DNA of 64,000 nucleotides, taken from contig NZ_SDLR01000001.1 in assembly GCF_004522215.1 (NCBI RefSeq), forward strand, positions 62,001 through 126,000, read 5' to 3'. Positions 8,237 through 17,241 of the stretch are shown one piece after another (position 1 is the stretch's first letter; each line of letters starts with the position of its first letter). The translations under genes and the position numbers were made by a program. The notes under the pieces are model-generated. The model was given only the letters and a program-made list of their open reading frames with translations, did no database searches and was not told the origin of the DNA. Origin of the DNA: Ammoniphilus sp. YIM 78166 (GTDB lineage: Bacteria; Bacillota; Bacilli; Aneurinibacillales; RAOX-1).

Positions 8237-9044
8237 ATTCTCCGGCAGTTAGAGTATGAAGAGTAATTTCAGGGCGTGATCTTAAGCGAATATTAAAACC
8301 CGTTTGCCCAAGGCCTTCGCTAATGTAGAAGGCTTTTTTATCATGGTAGTGCAATCCTTTAATAATATTCATACGAGGTAGCTTCCCCATTTTAGCTAGG
8401 TGATAAGGCTTGGGGTAGAGAATTTGGCCTCCGTGAAAATGACCGCTAAGCAAATAATCATAATGGTAATCATTCATCTTTAGTACGATGTTAGGGTCGT
8501 GAGTTAGTACGAGAACAGCCCCATCGTTGACGTTATGGTAGGCTTTCGCAATATCGCTGCGTTTTGTGCTGTGATCATCTATACCAACGATATGGATGAG
8601 TTTTCCAGCGTGTTCGATAACTCGATTTTCGTTTACAAGGACATGAATACCTTCCTCTATCATGGCCTTTTTCATACGGTCGAAATCGTTATCTTTAAGA
8701 ACATAATCATGATTCCCAAAAACAGCGTAGATACCGTGCGTAGTCGGTAGTTTTTTTAGAACTCGGATATATTCCATGAACTTAGGGATGCTTCTTGCCC
8801 GATCCAGATAATCACCAGTCAAAGCAATCAAATCAATATGTTCGTCTTTTAGGTCATTATATAGCTTTTCAGGGCTGACGGAGAGGTTTTCCATATGAAG
8901 GTCGGACAGATGTAATACTTTCAGATCCCCGTTCCATGCTTTTTTAATAGGCAGTGTAATTCGAGTAAATACAACCTGCTTTGTGTTTTGATAAGCATAG
9001 AAGAGGATAAGGGACAAAACAGACAATAAAATAATCCACAACAT
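8235..9044 (-). CDS. Membrane-anchored metallophosphoesterase (YkuE-like)
   Basis: 269 residues. An N-terminal hydrophobic segment (residues 2-18) anchors it. The calcineurin-like motifs are all present: LSDLHME, TGDYLDR, FGNHDY, LTHDPN and SGHFHGGQ, which bind two metal ions. Family relatives such as YkuE act outside the membrane on phosphoesters; the substrate is not known. It is followed by its own terminator and is convergent with nothing, so it is likely monocistronic. Confidence 0.9.
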   Translation of the reverse strand: MLWIILLSVLSLILFYAYQNTKQVVFTRITLPIKKAWNGDLKVLHLSDLHMENLSVSPEKLYNDLKDEHIDLIALTGDYLDRARSIPKFMEYIRVLKKLPTTHGIYAVFGNHDYVLKDNDFDRMKKAMIEEGIHVLVNENRVIEHAGKLIHIVGIDDHSTKRSDIAKAYHNVNDGAVLVLTHDPNIVLKMNDYHYDYLLSGHFHGGQILYPKPYHLAKMGKLPRMNIIKGLHYHDKKAFYISEGLGQTGFNIRLRSRPEITLHTLTAGE

Positions 9045-9189
9045 GATATATCACTCTTTCTATACTAAAAGATATACTTGTGATTATATATCAGTTTCAG
9101 GCAAAAAGGGGACATCAAATATTGGTTATCATTCCATTCGCCATTTTGCTGGAATTTTCTCTAAAATTTTTTAAAAAGTATAGCAGGAA

Positions 9190-9218
9190 TTGTTATAGAC
9201 ATAGAGAATTGTTATATA
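9190..9218 (+). promoter_or_regulatory. Candidate sigma-A promoter of acsA
   Basis: TTGTTA and TATATA are separated by 17 bases, 41 bases upstream of the acsA ATG. Confidence 0.5.
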
Positions 9219-9258
9219 ACATACAGACAGATATCCAAGTGAGGGAGTGAGAGTTGCA

Positions 9259-10977
9259 ATGACCATTAGAAAAGATGAAATTCTCATGCTTGATGATAAC
9301 GCAAACTTAAAGGACTATGACCAAGCCGTAAGCACCATCGATTGGGGGAGAGTAGAACAATCGTTTAGCTGGGCGAAGACAGGAAAGGTTAACATGGTGT
9401 ATGAGGCCATCGACCGACACGTAGATGAGGGAAAAGGAGACCGTACGGCTTTATACTATACGGACGGGATTCGTGACGAGGATTATACCTACTCCCAGCT
9501 TCGACAGCTTTCTAGCCAATTTGCAAACGGTTTAAAACAGTTAGGCATCTCTAAAGGGGATCGGGTGTTCATCTTCATGCCGAGAAGCCCAGAATTATAT
9601 ACAGCGCTATTGGGAATTGTTCGCATTGGCGCGATTGCGGGTCCGCTTTTTGAAGCGTTTATGGAAGAAGCAGTCCGAGATCGTCTGCTTGATAGCGGCT
9701 CTGTAGCTATCGTGACGACGCCTCAATTGCTGAAGAGGATTCCAGTAGCTCAATTACCTGATTTGAAACATGTGATTCTTGTAGACAGTGAAGGGGAGGA
9801 ACTGCCCGCGGGACACATTCGATTTGAAGATCTTCTTTCCGTATCTGATGACTATATCATTGAGTGGGTTGAGCGCGAATCCGGCATGTTGCTGCACTAT
9901 ACGTCTGGCTCGACAGGCAAGCCTAAGGGCGTTTATCAAGTCCACGATGCCATGGTTCACCAGGTAATGTCAGGCAAGTGGGTTTACGATCTAAGGGAAG
10001 GCGATATTTACTGGTGTACAGCAGATCCAGGCTGGGTTACGGGAACCTCTGCCGGGATGTGGGCTCCATGGCTGAATGGGGTTTCCATTGTCTTGCGAGG
10101 AGGACGATTTAAACCTGCAGATTGGTATGCCACCCTTGAGAAGTATAAGGTGACCGTCTGGTTCAGCGCCCCTACGGCTTTTCGCATGTTAATGGGCGAA
10201 GGCAATGAATTGCCGAAAAGCTTTGATTTAAGCTCCCTACGCCATGTTCTTTCTGCAGGAGAGCCGTTAAACCCAGAAGTTATTCGCTGGGGGCTGGATG
10301 TTCTTGGGGAGCGAATCCACGATAATTGGTGGATGACGGAGACCGGTTCTACTATTTGTGCGAACTACCGCAGTATGCCGATGCGACCGGGTTCGATGGG
10401 CAAGCCGTTACCTGGCATTCGTTTAGCCATTGTTGATAATGACGGTAACGAGCTTCCGCCGAATACGATGGGGAATCTAGCCATTAAGCCGCCTTGGCCT
10501 GCCATGATGCGAATGATTTGGGGCAACGAAGCAAAGTATCAGGAATATTTTATGTCGGGTTGGTATCTCAGCGGAGACTCGGCATATCAAGACGAAGACG
10601 GTTATTTCTGGTTCGAGGGTCGTGTTGACGATGTGATTAACACCTCCGGTGAAAGGGTGGGCCCGTTTGAAGTTGAGAGTAAACTGGTGGAACATCAAGC
10701 TGTTGCGGAAGCAGGCGTCATTGGCGTGCCGGACCCTCTACGCGGCGAAGTGATTAAAGCCTTTATTACCCTACGTGCAGGATATGAGGAAAGCGAAGAG
10801 GTTAAGGCGGACATAACAAGATACGTAAAAGAGAGATTGGCTGCACATGCAGCGCCACGCTTGATTGAGTTTAAGTCCAGACTACCTAAGACACGTTCAG
10901 GAAAAATTATGCGCCGAGTCCTCAAGGCGTGGGAACTGGGCCTTCCAACAGGTGATTTATCCACAATGGAAGATTAA
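9259..10977 (+). CDS. acsA: Acetyl-CoA synthetase
   Basis: 572 residues, the length of B. subtilis AcsA. The adenylate-forming motifs are visible: YTSGSTGKPKG (P-loop, about residue 216), NWWMTETG, the hinge GRVDDVINTSGERV, and the C-terminal SGKIMRR with the catalytic lysine that is reversibly acetylated in this family. It makes acetyl-CoA from acetate, ATP and CoA. The ATG at 9259 was chosen over the GTG at 9247, which abuts the GAGGGAG ribosome site. No acuABC genes adjoin, unlike B. subtilis. A promoter and a terminator bracket the gene. Confidence 0.95.
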   Translation: MTIRKDEILMLDDNANLKDYDQAVSTIDWGRVEQSFSWAKTGKVNMVYEAIDRHVDEGKGDRTALYYTDGIRDEDYTYSQLRQLSSQFANGLKQLGISKGDRVFIFMPRSPELYTALLGIVRIGAIAGPLFEAFMEEAVRDRLLDSGSVAIVTTPQLLKRIPVAQLPDLKHVILVDSEGEELPAGHIRFEDLLSVSDDYIIEWVERESGMLLHYTSGSTGKPKGVYQVHDAMVHQVMSGKWVYDLREGDIYWCTADPGWVTGTSAGMWAPWLNGVSIVLRGGRFKPADWYATLEKYKVTVWFSAPTAFRMLMGEGNELPKSFDLSSLRHVLSAGEPLNPEVIRWGLDVLGERIHDNWWMTETGSTICANYRSMPMRPGSMGKPLPGIRLAIVDNDGNELPPNTMGNLAIKPPWPAMMRMIWGNEAKYQEYFMSGWYLSGDSAYQDEDGYFWFEGRVDDVINTSGERVGPFEVESKLVEHQAVAEAGVIGVPDPLRGEVIKAFITLRAGYEESEEVKADITRYVKERLAAHAAPRLIEFKSRLPKTRSGKIMRRVLKAWELGLPTGDLSTMED

Positions 10978-10983
10978 CTTATA

Positions 10984-11028
10984 AAGTCTTGCCTCTCCGA
11001 TGCTTGTAAGAGTGGCAAGACTTTTTTT
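10984..11028 (+). terminator. acsA terminator
   Basis: AAGTCTTGCC pairs with GGCAAGACTT around a 20-base loop, then a T run. Confidence 0.85.
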
Positions 11029-11246
11029 CCTGCAACATACCCAATATTTTGTAAATAAACAAAGGGTATGGATATCTCGTTAAAATAGGTAACAATCACC
11101 TTTATTGTCATTTATATCAAACTATATTGATTTGTGGTATGATGGAACTAACGAGACCACTTGTCGAAACGTTTTTGTATCTTGGGTAGATTCGAGCTTA
11201 TTCAACACCATTTGCTGACTGAAATTGGATGCTTTTTCGGCATTAT

Positions 11247-11270
11247 AGGTATTATAGGCATATAATACCT
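11247..11270. promoter_or_regulatory. Candidate operator upstream of the PadR-type regulator
   Basis: Arms AGGTATTAT and ATAATACCT form a perfect 9-bp inverted repeat with a 6-base spacer, 67 bases before the PadR start. Autoregulation is likely but inferred. The rest of the 360-base gap from 10977 holds only the acsA terminator. Confidence 0.5.
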
Positions 11271-11336
11271 AATCTGGTAATACAATGATCACGTGAGGAG
11301 TATGCTAGATAAAAGGTTTTGGGGGGAGAGGACGAA

Positions 11337-11729
11337 ATGTCTGATATGGAGAAACTACAGAATGATAAGCTGGGTGGAATTGCGGCAAGGAAAAACTTGC
11401 TTATCCCCTGCTTATTGCTTCTGCTTCGGGATCTGCGGGTTCACGGCTACCAGTTAATCCAGGAATTGGTTTCTTTCGGATTCGAATCAATTGATCAGGG
11501 ATATGTATATCGGACATTGAGGCAAATGGAAAAGGAAAACCTCGTGCACTCACAATGGGACACGACTTCAGGCGGTCCGGCTAAACGGATCTATTCCATT
11601 ACCCAACAAGGAGAAGATTATCTTAGTTCCTGGGCAACTACTCTGGAACAATACCAAAGAACCCTGGATCGATTCTTTGAAATGTACGAGCGCCTTTTGT
11701 TTTCCTCTTCGAAAAATAGCCAGGAATAA
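11337..11729 (+). CDS. PadR family transcriptional regulator (PhaQ-like)
   Basis: 130 residues. The PadR winged helix spans about residues 15-95: LLIPCLLLLLRDLRVHGYQLIQELVSFGF, the Q-G-Y-VYRTLRQMEKENLV recognition region, then GPAKRIYSITQQGEDYL and a C-terminal dimerisation helix. It most resembles PhaQ, the polyhydroxybutyrate-responsive repressor, but no pha genes are in the window, so the ligand is uncertain. The ATG at 11337 follows GGAGAGG. The inverted repeat at 11247 is the probable operator. It precedes a MarR regulator by 100 bases. Confidence 0.82.
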   Translation: MSDMEKLQNDKLGGIAARKNLLIPCLLLLLRDLRVHGYQLIQELVSFGFESIDQGYVYRTLRQMEKENLVHSQWDTTSGGPAKRIYSITQQGEDYLSSWATTLEQYQRTLDRFFEMYERLLFSSSKNSQE

Positions 11730-11828
11730 TAAGATATTCAATCCAATTAAGAAGGATTTTTTATTAATAAAGGAGAATTCTTAAATATAAAGTATATAAA
11801 TTTAAAGTAAGGTGGTCTTAGCTTAAAA

Positions 11829-12371
11829 ATGGCAGAAAAAGATACCAAAATCTCCGGTGATTTACATATTATGATGAACGTTGTCCGTGCCATGTATAAG
11901 ACATTAGAGGAGGATTGGACAAAGCAGGCGAAACAGCACGATTTGACCTCTCCTCAGCAACATCTTCTTTGGATTCTTTATTTTCGTGATGGCAGCACCA
12001 TTACGGAAGTTTCGAATCTGGGACTCTGGCATATTTCCACAGCTATGCACCTCATCGATAAATTGGAAGAAAAGGATCTAGTTCGAAAAGAAAGATTACG
12101 AAATGACAAACGGGCTTCTCGTGTCTATCTAACTGAAAAAGGACGAGCTTTACGTGAAAAGATTGCGATGGAAGACGATTTTTCCACCTATAAGTTGCTT
12201 GCCGTGTTACAAAAACAAAGAGATATTCTAGGGTTGGAGTATGGACAACTCTTACAGTTTGGGTTATCGGTTACTCGTGACCTTTATGGGAAGGAATATA
12301 CAGATTTTCTAGAGTCATCAGCACGGGTATTGGATGCGGAAATGGAAAAGGACAAGATTAACCAATCGTAA
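11829..12371 (+). CDS. MarR family regulator resembling ScoC/Hpr
   Basis: 180 residues. The winged helix aligns with ScoC (Hpr): DLTSPQQHLLWILYFRDGSTITEVSNLG, HISTAMHLIDKLEEKDLVRK, then the wing NDKRASRVYLTEKG. ScoC represses extracellular proteases and sporulation genes in B. subtilis, so a role in post-exponential control, perhaps of the subtilase nearby, is plausible but inferred. The C-terminal extension after the wing is also typical of ScoC. An AAGGTGG site sits 13 bases upstream of the ATG, which is long. A terminator follows directly. Confidence 0.82.
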   Translation: MAEKDTKISGDLHIMMNVVRAMYKTLEEDWTKQAKQHDLTSPQQHLLWILYFRDGSTITEVSNLGLWHISTAMHLIDKLEEKDLVRKERLRNDKRASRVYLTEKGRALREKIAMEDDFSTYKLLAVLQKQRDILGLEYGQLLQFGLSVTRDLYGKEYTDFLESSARVLDAEMEKDKINQS

Positions 12372-12373
12372 TG

Positions 12374-12406
12374 AAAAGAGTTCCTGGACTGTCAGGAACT
12401 CTTTTT
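12374..12406 (+). terminator. Terminator between ScoC-like gene and convergent TPR gene
   Basis: AAAGAGTTCCTG/CAGGAACTCTTT stem, 6-base loop, T run on the plus side and A run on the other, so it may serve both genes. Confidence 0.88.
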
Positions 12407-13087
12407 CTATGCCGATTTATTTAGTTCCCCAATTCGCTTCTCGATCTCATAATGAATAAAGTAAATCGAAAAATGACTCTTCTTTTGAAGCTTAGCTTGG
12501 TCAAGCAATTTTAATGCCTTTTGAATATTTCCTTTTGCTGCCTCAATTTCCGCTTCACAAGAAAGCAAGATCGTAGGGCTTATTCGTTTCATTTGCTTGA
12601 GCTTAGCTGAAACTTCGATGGCTCGACCGATTTCCCCAACTCTTGCCAGATTGCATGAAATTAGTGCCAAAATGTTTGGGGTTGACGGAACACGCTCGTA
12701 CAATCGGATGGATATTTCTAGAGATTCTTTGTATTGTCCCCGGTAATAGAGAATCCACGAAAGATGACTGTAAAAGAATGTACGTATTAGCTGATTGCGA
12801 AGTCCTCGAACTTGGAGAATTTGTTGGATGCCCTTTAGTACAAACTTCTCTGCTTCATCATAATGACCTTCCAGTATTTCCATGGTAGCTCGGTCAAGCA
12901 GGCCGACAGCCGAGCGATTTTTTCGATAGGAGCGATGCAATAGGCGCTTGACTCCATTTGGAGATCTTCTAAAGAGTAAGCATAAGTATTGATATCGGAA
13001 TGGATAGTAAAAGCGCAAGGTGGCAATGACCAAAACAACAACAAAACCAATAGTGAAGGAGAGGGGGGTTAACTCCATGGAATTCAT
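12407..13087 (-). CDS. Membrane-anchored TPR-like protein
   Basis: 226 residues. One membrane helix lies near the N-terminus (residues 9-25, SFTIGFVVVLVIATLRF), followed by a basic stretch and four or five TPR-like helical hairpins (AVGLLDRATMEILEGHYDEAEKFVLKG, YYRGQYKESLEISIRLYERVP, LARVGEIGRAIEVSAKL, AAKGNIQKALKLLDQA). It probably mediates protein contacts at the membrane. The start MNSMELTP has GAGG at 6 bases; the longer frame to 13255 would run into the fumarase start region. It is divergent from fumarase. Confidence 0.75.
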   Translation of the reverse strand: MNSMELTPLSFTIGFVVVLVIATLRFYYPFRYQYLCLLFRRSPNGVKRLLHRSYRKNRSAVGLLDRATMEILEGHYDEAEKFVLKGIQQILQVRGLRNQLIRTFFYSHLSWILYYRGQYKESLEISIRLYERVPSTPNILALISCNLARVGEIGRAIEVSAKLKQMKRISPTILLSCEAEIEAAKGNIQKALKLLDQAKLQKKSHFSIYFIHYEIEKRIGELNKSA

Positions 13088-13246
13088 GTTAGACCTCTTT
13101 CTTTTTTTCTTTGCTTCATCAGTATAGCATAAACGAAGGAAAGCTTGTTGGATGTGAATACTGTTCCATTTGGAGCGTTTGATATATAATAATAAAGGAT
13201 TGAAAGAAACTAACGAAATAAATAAAGTTGGATAGGGGTTGAGGAG

Positions 13247-14776
13247 TTGAAACATTTAAAAGACAGTATTTATCAGCTAATTGTAGAAACATCGACAAAC
13301 CTGCCACCTGATGTGCGCCGCGCAATCGTAAAGGCGAAGCAGATGGAGGATGAGGGTACAAGAGCTGCCCTTTCTTTGGCAACAATCGCTGGAAATATCC
13401 AAAGTGCAGAAGTTAATCAGTCTCCGATCTGTCAAGATACAGGAATGCCTACTTTTGAGATCAAGACACCAGCGGGAACCAATCAAGTAGAGATGAAAAA
13501 AGTGATTAAGGAAGCTATTGCTTTAGCCACGAAAAACGGGAAATTGCGTCCGAATTCAGTGGATTCCTTAACCGGAGAAAATTCAGGTGATAACCTGGGC
13601 CCAGGAACTCCTGTGTTTCATTTTGAGCAGTGGGAAAAAGATGAAATCGAAGTAAATCTCATCCTTAAGGGGGGCGGCTGTGAAAACAAAAACATCCAGT
13701 ATAGCCTTCCCTGTGAACTCGAAGGTTTGGGAAAAGCAGGCAGAAATCTAGATGGAATTCGCAAATGTATCCTTCATAGTGTTTACCAGGCGCAAGGCCA
13801 AGGCTGCTCAGCTGGATTCATTGGAGTGGGGATTGGCGGTGACCGGACTTCTGGCTACGCGTTAGCTAAAGAACAATTGTTCCGTAAAGTAGATGATGTC
13901 AATCCGAATGAGACGCTGGCTCAGTTGGAAGATTACGTCATGGAAGCAGCCAACCAACTCGGAATTGGAACGATGGGCTTCGGCGGACAAGCTACCCTGC
14001 TTGGTTGTAAAATTGGCGTGATGAACCGTCTTCCTGCCAGCTTCTTTGTGTCTGTAGCGTACAATTGTTGGGCATTCCGCCGCCAAGGGGTAAGTCTGTC
14101 TCCTGAGACTGGAGAGATCCAGGGTTGGTTGTACAAGGACGGAGAAGTCCAAGTGACGGACACGATCCAAAGTGAAGAGCAACAAGAGAGCAAAGAAGTC
14201 GTGGTCCTTGAGGCTCCGATTACAGAAGAAAAGATTCGTTCTTTAAAGGTTGGAGATGTCGTCGTCATTAACGGATTAATGTACACCGGACGTGACGCCT
14301 TGCATAGTCATCTAATGAACCATGATAGCCCAGTAGACTTAAATGGGGGCATCATTTATCACTGTGGACCAGTTATGCTCAAGGATGATGCAGGCGAGTG
14401 GCATGTGAAAGCGGCTGGTCCGACCACCAGTATTCGCGAGGAGCCTTATCAAGCAGATATTATTAAGAAGTTTGGCATTCGTGCGGTCATTGGAAAAGGT
14501 GGAATGGGTCCAAAGACTTTGGCGGGACTCCAAGAGCACGGAGGCGTTTATCTGAATGCGATTGGTGGAGCTGCACAATACTACGCTCAATGTATTGAAA
14601 AAGTAGAAGGTGTAGACTTTATGGAGTTCGGAATTCCGGAAGCCATGTGGCACCTGCGGGTAAACGGCTTTACTGCTATTGTAACCATGGACTCCCATGG
14701 AAACAGCTTGCATGCAGATGTCGATAAGAACTCCCTTGAGAAGCTTGCCGAGTTTAAAGAGACGGTATTCAAATAA
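13247..14776 (+). CDS. fumA: Class I fumarate hydratase (iron-sulfur)
   Basis: 509 residues joining the alpha (N-terminal) and beta (C-terminal) domains of class I hydro-lyases. Cysteines for the [4Fe-4S] cluster lie in SPICQDTGMPTF, GGGCENKN and GQGCSAGFIGVGIGGDRTSGY. The beta domain has VVINGLMYTGRDALHSHL and YHCGPVM, then AVIGKGGMGPKT. It hydrates fumarate to malate in the TCA cycle; related tartrate dehydratases share the fold. The TTG start follows AGGGG by 8 bases. It is single-gene, with a terminator at 14795. Confidence 0.93.
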   Translation: MKHLKDSIYQLIVETSTNLPPDVRRAIVKAKQMEDEGTRAALSLATIAGNIQSAEVNQSPICQDTGMPTFEIKTPAGTNQVEMKKVIKEAIALATKNGKLRPNSVDSLTGENSGDNLGPGTPVFHFEQWEKDEIEVNLILKGGGCENKNIQYSLPCELEGLGKAGRNLDGIRKCILHSVYQAQGQGCSAGFIGVGIGGDRTSGYALAKEQLFRKVDDVNPNETLAQLEDYVMEAANQLGIGTMGFGGQATLLGCKIGVMNRLPASFFVSVAYNCWAFRRQGVSLSPETGEIQGWLYKDGEVQVTDTIQSEEQQESKEVVVLEAPITEEKIRSLKVGDVVVINGLMYTGRDALHSHLMNHDSPVDLNGGIIYHCGPVMLKDDAGEWHVKAAGPTTSIREEPYQADIIKKFGIRAVIGKGGMGPKTLAGLQEHGGVYLNAIGGAAQYYAQCIEKVEGVDFMEFGIPEAMWHLRVNGFTAIVTMDSHGNSLHADVDKNSLEKLAEFKETVFK

Positions 14777-14794
14777 GACTATTTCTATGCGAAG

Positions 14795-14822
14795 AGAAGC
14801 CAATTGTTTTGGCTTCTTTTTC
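14795..14822 (+). terminator. Fumarase terminator
   Basis: AGAAGCCAA pairs with TTGGCTTCT, followed by Ts. It lies upstream of the M42 peptidase start and rules out starts before about 14823. Confidence 0.85.
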
Positions 14823-14857
14823 CCATGCACATGACAGAAAAGGGAGTTGGCGCTTTC

Positions 14858-15892
14858 GTGAAGACACTAGATTATGTTTTGGAGCAACTCGTAGCCTTAT
14901 TGAACATTCCAAGCCCGTCAGGCAATACGGAAAAAGTCATTCAATATGTGGAGTCAGAGTTCCAACGGCTGGGGATTAGTTATACTCTCAATCATAAAGG
15001 TGGACTTATTGCTACAATCGCGGGACAACAAGCTGTGCCTCAGCGTATGCTGACGGCACATGTAGATACATTAGGAGCGATGGTAAAGGAGATTCACCCG
15101 AATGGAACGCTTCGTCTGACGAATATTGGTGGATTCCGCTGGCACTCGGTGGAAGGAGAATATTGCTGGATTGAAACCTCGCAAGGCAACGTCTTTACCG
15201 GCACCATTTTAACTAGACAGCCTTCGGTCCATGTGTACCGGGAAATGGAGAAGCTGCCTAGAACCGAAGAAAACATGATCGTGAGACTAGACGAAATCAC
15301 GAAGTCTGCAGCCGACACGAGAGCCTTGGGAATTGAGGTCGGGGATTTTGTCAGTTTTGATCCAAGGGTTCAAGTCACGGACAGTGGGTTTATTAAATCT
15401 AGACATTTAGATGATAAAGCAAGTGTGGCTATTCTTCTAGGCGTCATGAAAGACATCGTGGAACAGGGAAAAGCTCTGCCTTACACGACTCATTTCTTGA
15501 TTAGTAATAACGAAGAGATTGGTTATGGCGGGAATTCCAACATACCTAGGGAAGTCAAGGAATATCTTGCTGTTGATATGGGAGCCATTGGGGACGGACA
15601 AGCAACGGACGAGTATTGTGTATCAATTTGCGCTAAAGATAGCTCGGGCCCCTATCATAAGGCATTTCGCCAGAGGTTAGTGGAGTTGGCAAAAGAGGCA
15701 GGACTTTATTATAAGGTAGATATCTATCCTTATTATGGATCCGATGCGAGTGCAGCCTTGCGTGCCGGCTACGATATCGTTCATGGCTTGATCGGACCTG
15801 GCATTGATGCCTCCCACTCTCATGAGCGAACCCATACACAAGCGCTTGAAAATACTTTCAAGCTTATTCAAGCTTATCTTCATAGTCGTTAA
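14858..15892 (+). CDS. M42 family metallopeptidase (first of two)
   Basis: 344 residues. Metal ligands of the M42/M28-type di-zinc site are visible: TAHVDTLGAMV, the bridging Asp in HLDDKASVA, NNEEIGYGG (catalytic Glu pair), and a final HSHERTH histidine. These cytosolic aminopeptidases form dodecameric cages and trim peptides. GTG at 14858 was chosen: GGGAG lies 11 bases upstream and earlier frames overlap the fumarase terminator. A second M42 gene follows 1.3 kb downstream. Confidence 0.88.
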   Translation: MKTLDYVLEQLVALLNIPSPSGNTEKVIQYVESEFQRLGISYTLNHKGGLIATIAGQQAVPQRMLTAHVDTLGAMVKEIHPNGTLRLTNIGGFRWHSVEGEYCWIETSQGNVFTGTILTRQPSVHVYREMEKLPRTEENMIVRLDEITKSAADTRALGIEVGDFVSFDPRVQVTDSGFIKSRHLDDKASVAILLGVMKDIVEQGKALPYTTHFLISNNEEIGYGGNSNIPREVKEYLAVDMGAIGDGQATDEYCVSICAKDSSGPYHKAFRQRLVELAKEAGLYYKVDIYPYYGSDASAALRAGYDIVHGLIGPGIDASHSHERTHTQALENTFKLIQAYLHSR

Positions 15893-15898
15893 CTTAGA

Positions 15899-15932
15899 AG
15901 GGGTCTGACTCTACTGTTGAGTCGGACCCCTT
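15899..15932. terminator. Bidirectional terminator between M42 peptidase and SASP genes
   Basis: A 14-bp stem with one wobble (AAGGGGTCTGACTC with GAGTCGGACCCCTT) lies between convergent genes. Confidence 0.85.
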
Positions 15933-15943
15933 AATTACAGTTG

Positions 15944-16216
15944 CTAATTTGTTGGATTACTCATTTTCTCCTGGGCCATTCGGATCATTTCCTTTACCAT
16001 ACTGCCTCCAATTTTACCGCCAATACTTCCTGCGTCCTTGGATTCCAGATGCCCGTTATATCCCTTTCTAAGAGGAACGCCGAGCTCCTTGGCCACTTCG
16101 AATTTTACGTCATCCGGCGTGGCTGCTTGATAGCCTTCTTTTTTCATCACCTCCTGTTTTAAACGCTGGAGTCCCTGCTGGGCCTCAGGTACGAGCAAGC
16201 GGTTTCGATTCGCCAT
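15944..16216 (-). CDS. Alpha/beta-type small acid-soluble spore protein
   Basis: 90 residues with the SASP signatures: an N-terminal LVPEAQQGLQRLKQEV stretch, KFEVAKELGVPL, and the C-terminal GSIGGKIGGSMVKEMI block that contacts DNA in the minor groove. These proteins saturate spore DNA, protect it from UV, and are degraded by Gpr at germination; a cleavage-site-like KFEVA is present. It is slightly longer than most. AAAGGAGG precedes the ATG. It shows the organism forms endospores. Confidence 0.93.
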   Translation of the reverse strand: MANRNRLLVPEAQQGLQRLKQEVMKKEGYQAATPDDVKFEVAKELGVPLRKGYNGHLESKDAGSIGGKIGGSMVKEMIRMAQEKMSNPTN

Positions 16217-16305
16217 GTTACAATCGCCTCCTTTGGCTTTAGGATGCGCATAGAGGGCTTTACTAAACGGACAGTTATCTTATATTGTAGGATAGAGGTG
16301 ATCAC

Positions 16306-17226
16306 TTGAATTATTGGAAATCGATTGTTTTTGTATTGGGGGGAGCTTCTTGCTATGGGATTCTCTCCACAATGGTTAAAACAGCCTATAGCCAAGGGTT
16401 TAGCCCTGCGGATGTGACGGGGAGCCAGATGTTTTTTGGGGCGTTGATCCTAACTCTTTTAGTGCTCATTACAGGGAGAATGGAAAAAATATCCTGGAAG
16501 AGTGGAAATTGTTTAACCATTGCCGGCATGTTTGTCGGGTTAACGGGCATATTCTATTACAGTGCCCTTCAGCTCCTACCCGCCTCCATTGCCGTTGTCC
16601 TTCTTTTTCAATTCACTTGGATGGGTGTCTTAATGGAAGCGATAATAGAGAAAAGGTGGCCTTCACGACCCAAGCAATGGGCACTGGTCTTTATCTCTCT
16701 AGGGACGGTTCTAGCGGGGAACGTCCTTCAAGCCGAATTTCGCCTGTATCCCTGGCAAGGGATGGTGTTAGGCCTGCTTGCCGCATTTTGTTATGCAGTG
16801 TTTATCCTGGCCAGCGGTCGATTAGCAACCGAGGTCAGTTCTTGGATGCGGAGCTTATTGATGGGCGTGGGCTCCATGCTCATCGTGTTCATGGTTTTCC
16901 CTCCCCAATTCCTAGTGGATGGGAGTCTGATAGAAGGACTCTGGTTATGGGGACTTCTCTTAGCTTTTTTCGGGATTGTGCTGCCTAATCTTCTTTTTAC
17001 TTACGGGGTTCCTCAAATTGGTTCCGGTGTAGCCACGATTTTAAGCTCGATTGAATTGCCGATGGCGGTGTTTCTTTCCTATTTGGTATTACAAGAGAAC
17101 GTGACCCTTTGGCAGTGGTTGGGTGTAGTCGTCATCTTAATGGGAATCGTGATTGTCGAACACTTCAGCAAGATTGAAATTACAGGAAATGAATGGGATA
17201 CTAGTAAAAAAGCAAAAAAGCGCTAA
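16306..17226 (+). CDS. EamA/DMT family transporter
   Basis: 306 residues with ten predicted membrane helices and two EamA repeats (each beginning near residues 7 and 150, the second at GMVLGLLAAFCYAVFILASGRL). Members export metabolites or drugs; the substrate is unknown. TTG start, GAGG 7 bases upstream. The gene ends 15 bases before the second M42 peptidase, so the two are probably co-transcribed; a link between peptide breakdown and amino acid export is a guess. Confidence 0.88.
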   Translation: MNYWKSIVFVLGGASCYGILSTMVKTAYSQGFSPADVTGSQMFFGALILTLLVLITGRMEKISWKSGNCLTIAGMFVGLTGIFYYSALQLLPASIAVVLLFQFTWMGVLMEAIIEKRWPSRPKQWALVFISLGTVLAGNVLQAEFRLYPWQGMVLGLLAAFCYAVFILASGRLATEVSSWMRSLLMGVGSMLIVFMVFPPQFLVDGSLIEGLWLWGLLLAFFGIVLPNLLFTYGVPQIGSGVATILSSIELPMAVFLSYLVLQENVTLWQWLGVVVILMGIVIVEHFSKIEITGNEWDTSKKAKKR

Positions 17227-17241
17227 AGGAGATTAGAATAC

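Noticed and set aside
9100-9258. cre site for acsA
   Set aside because: No TGNAANCGNTNNCA match was found between the divergent genes.
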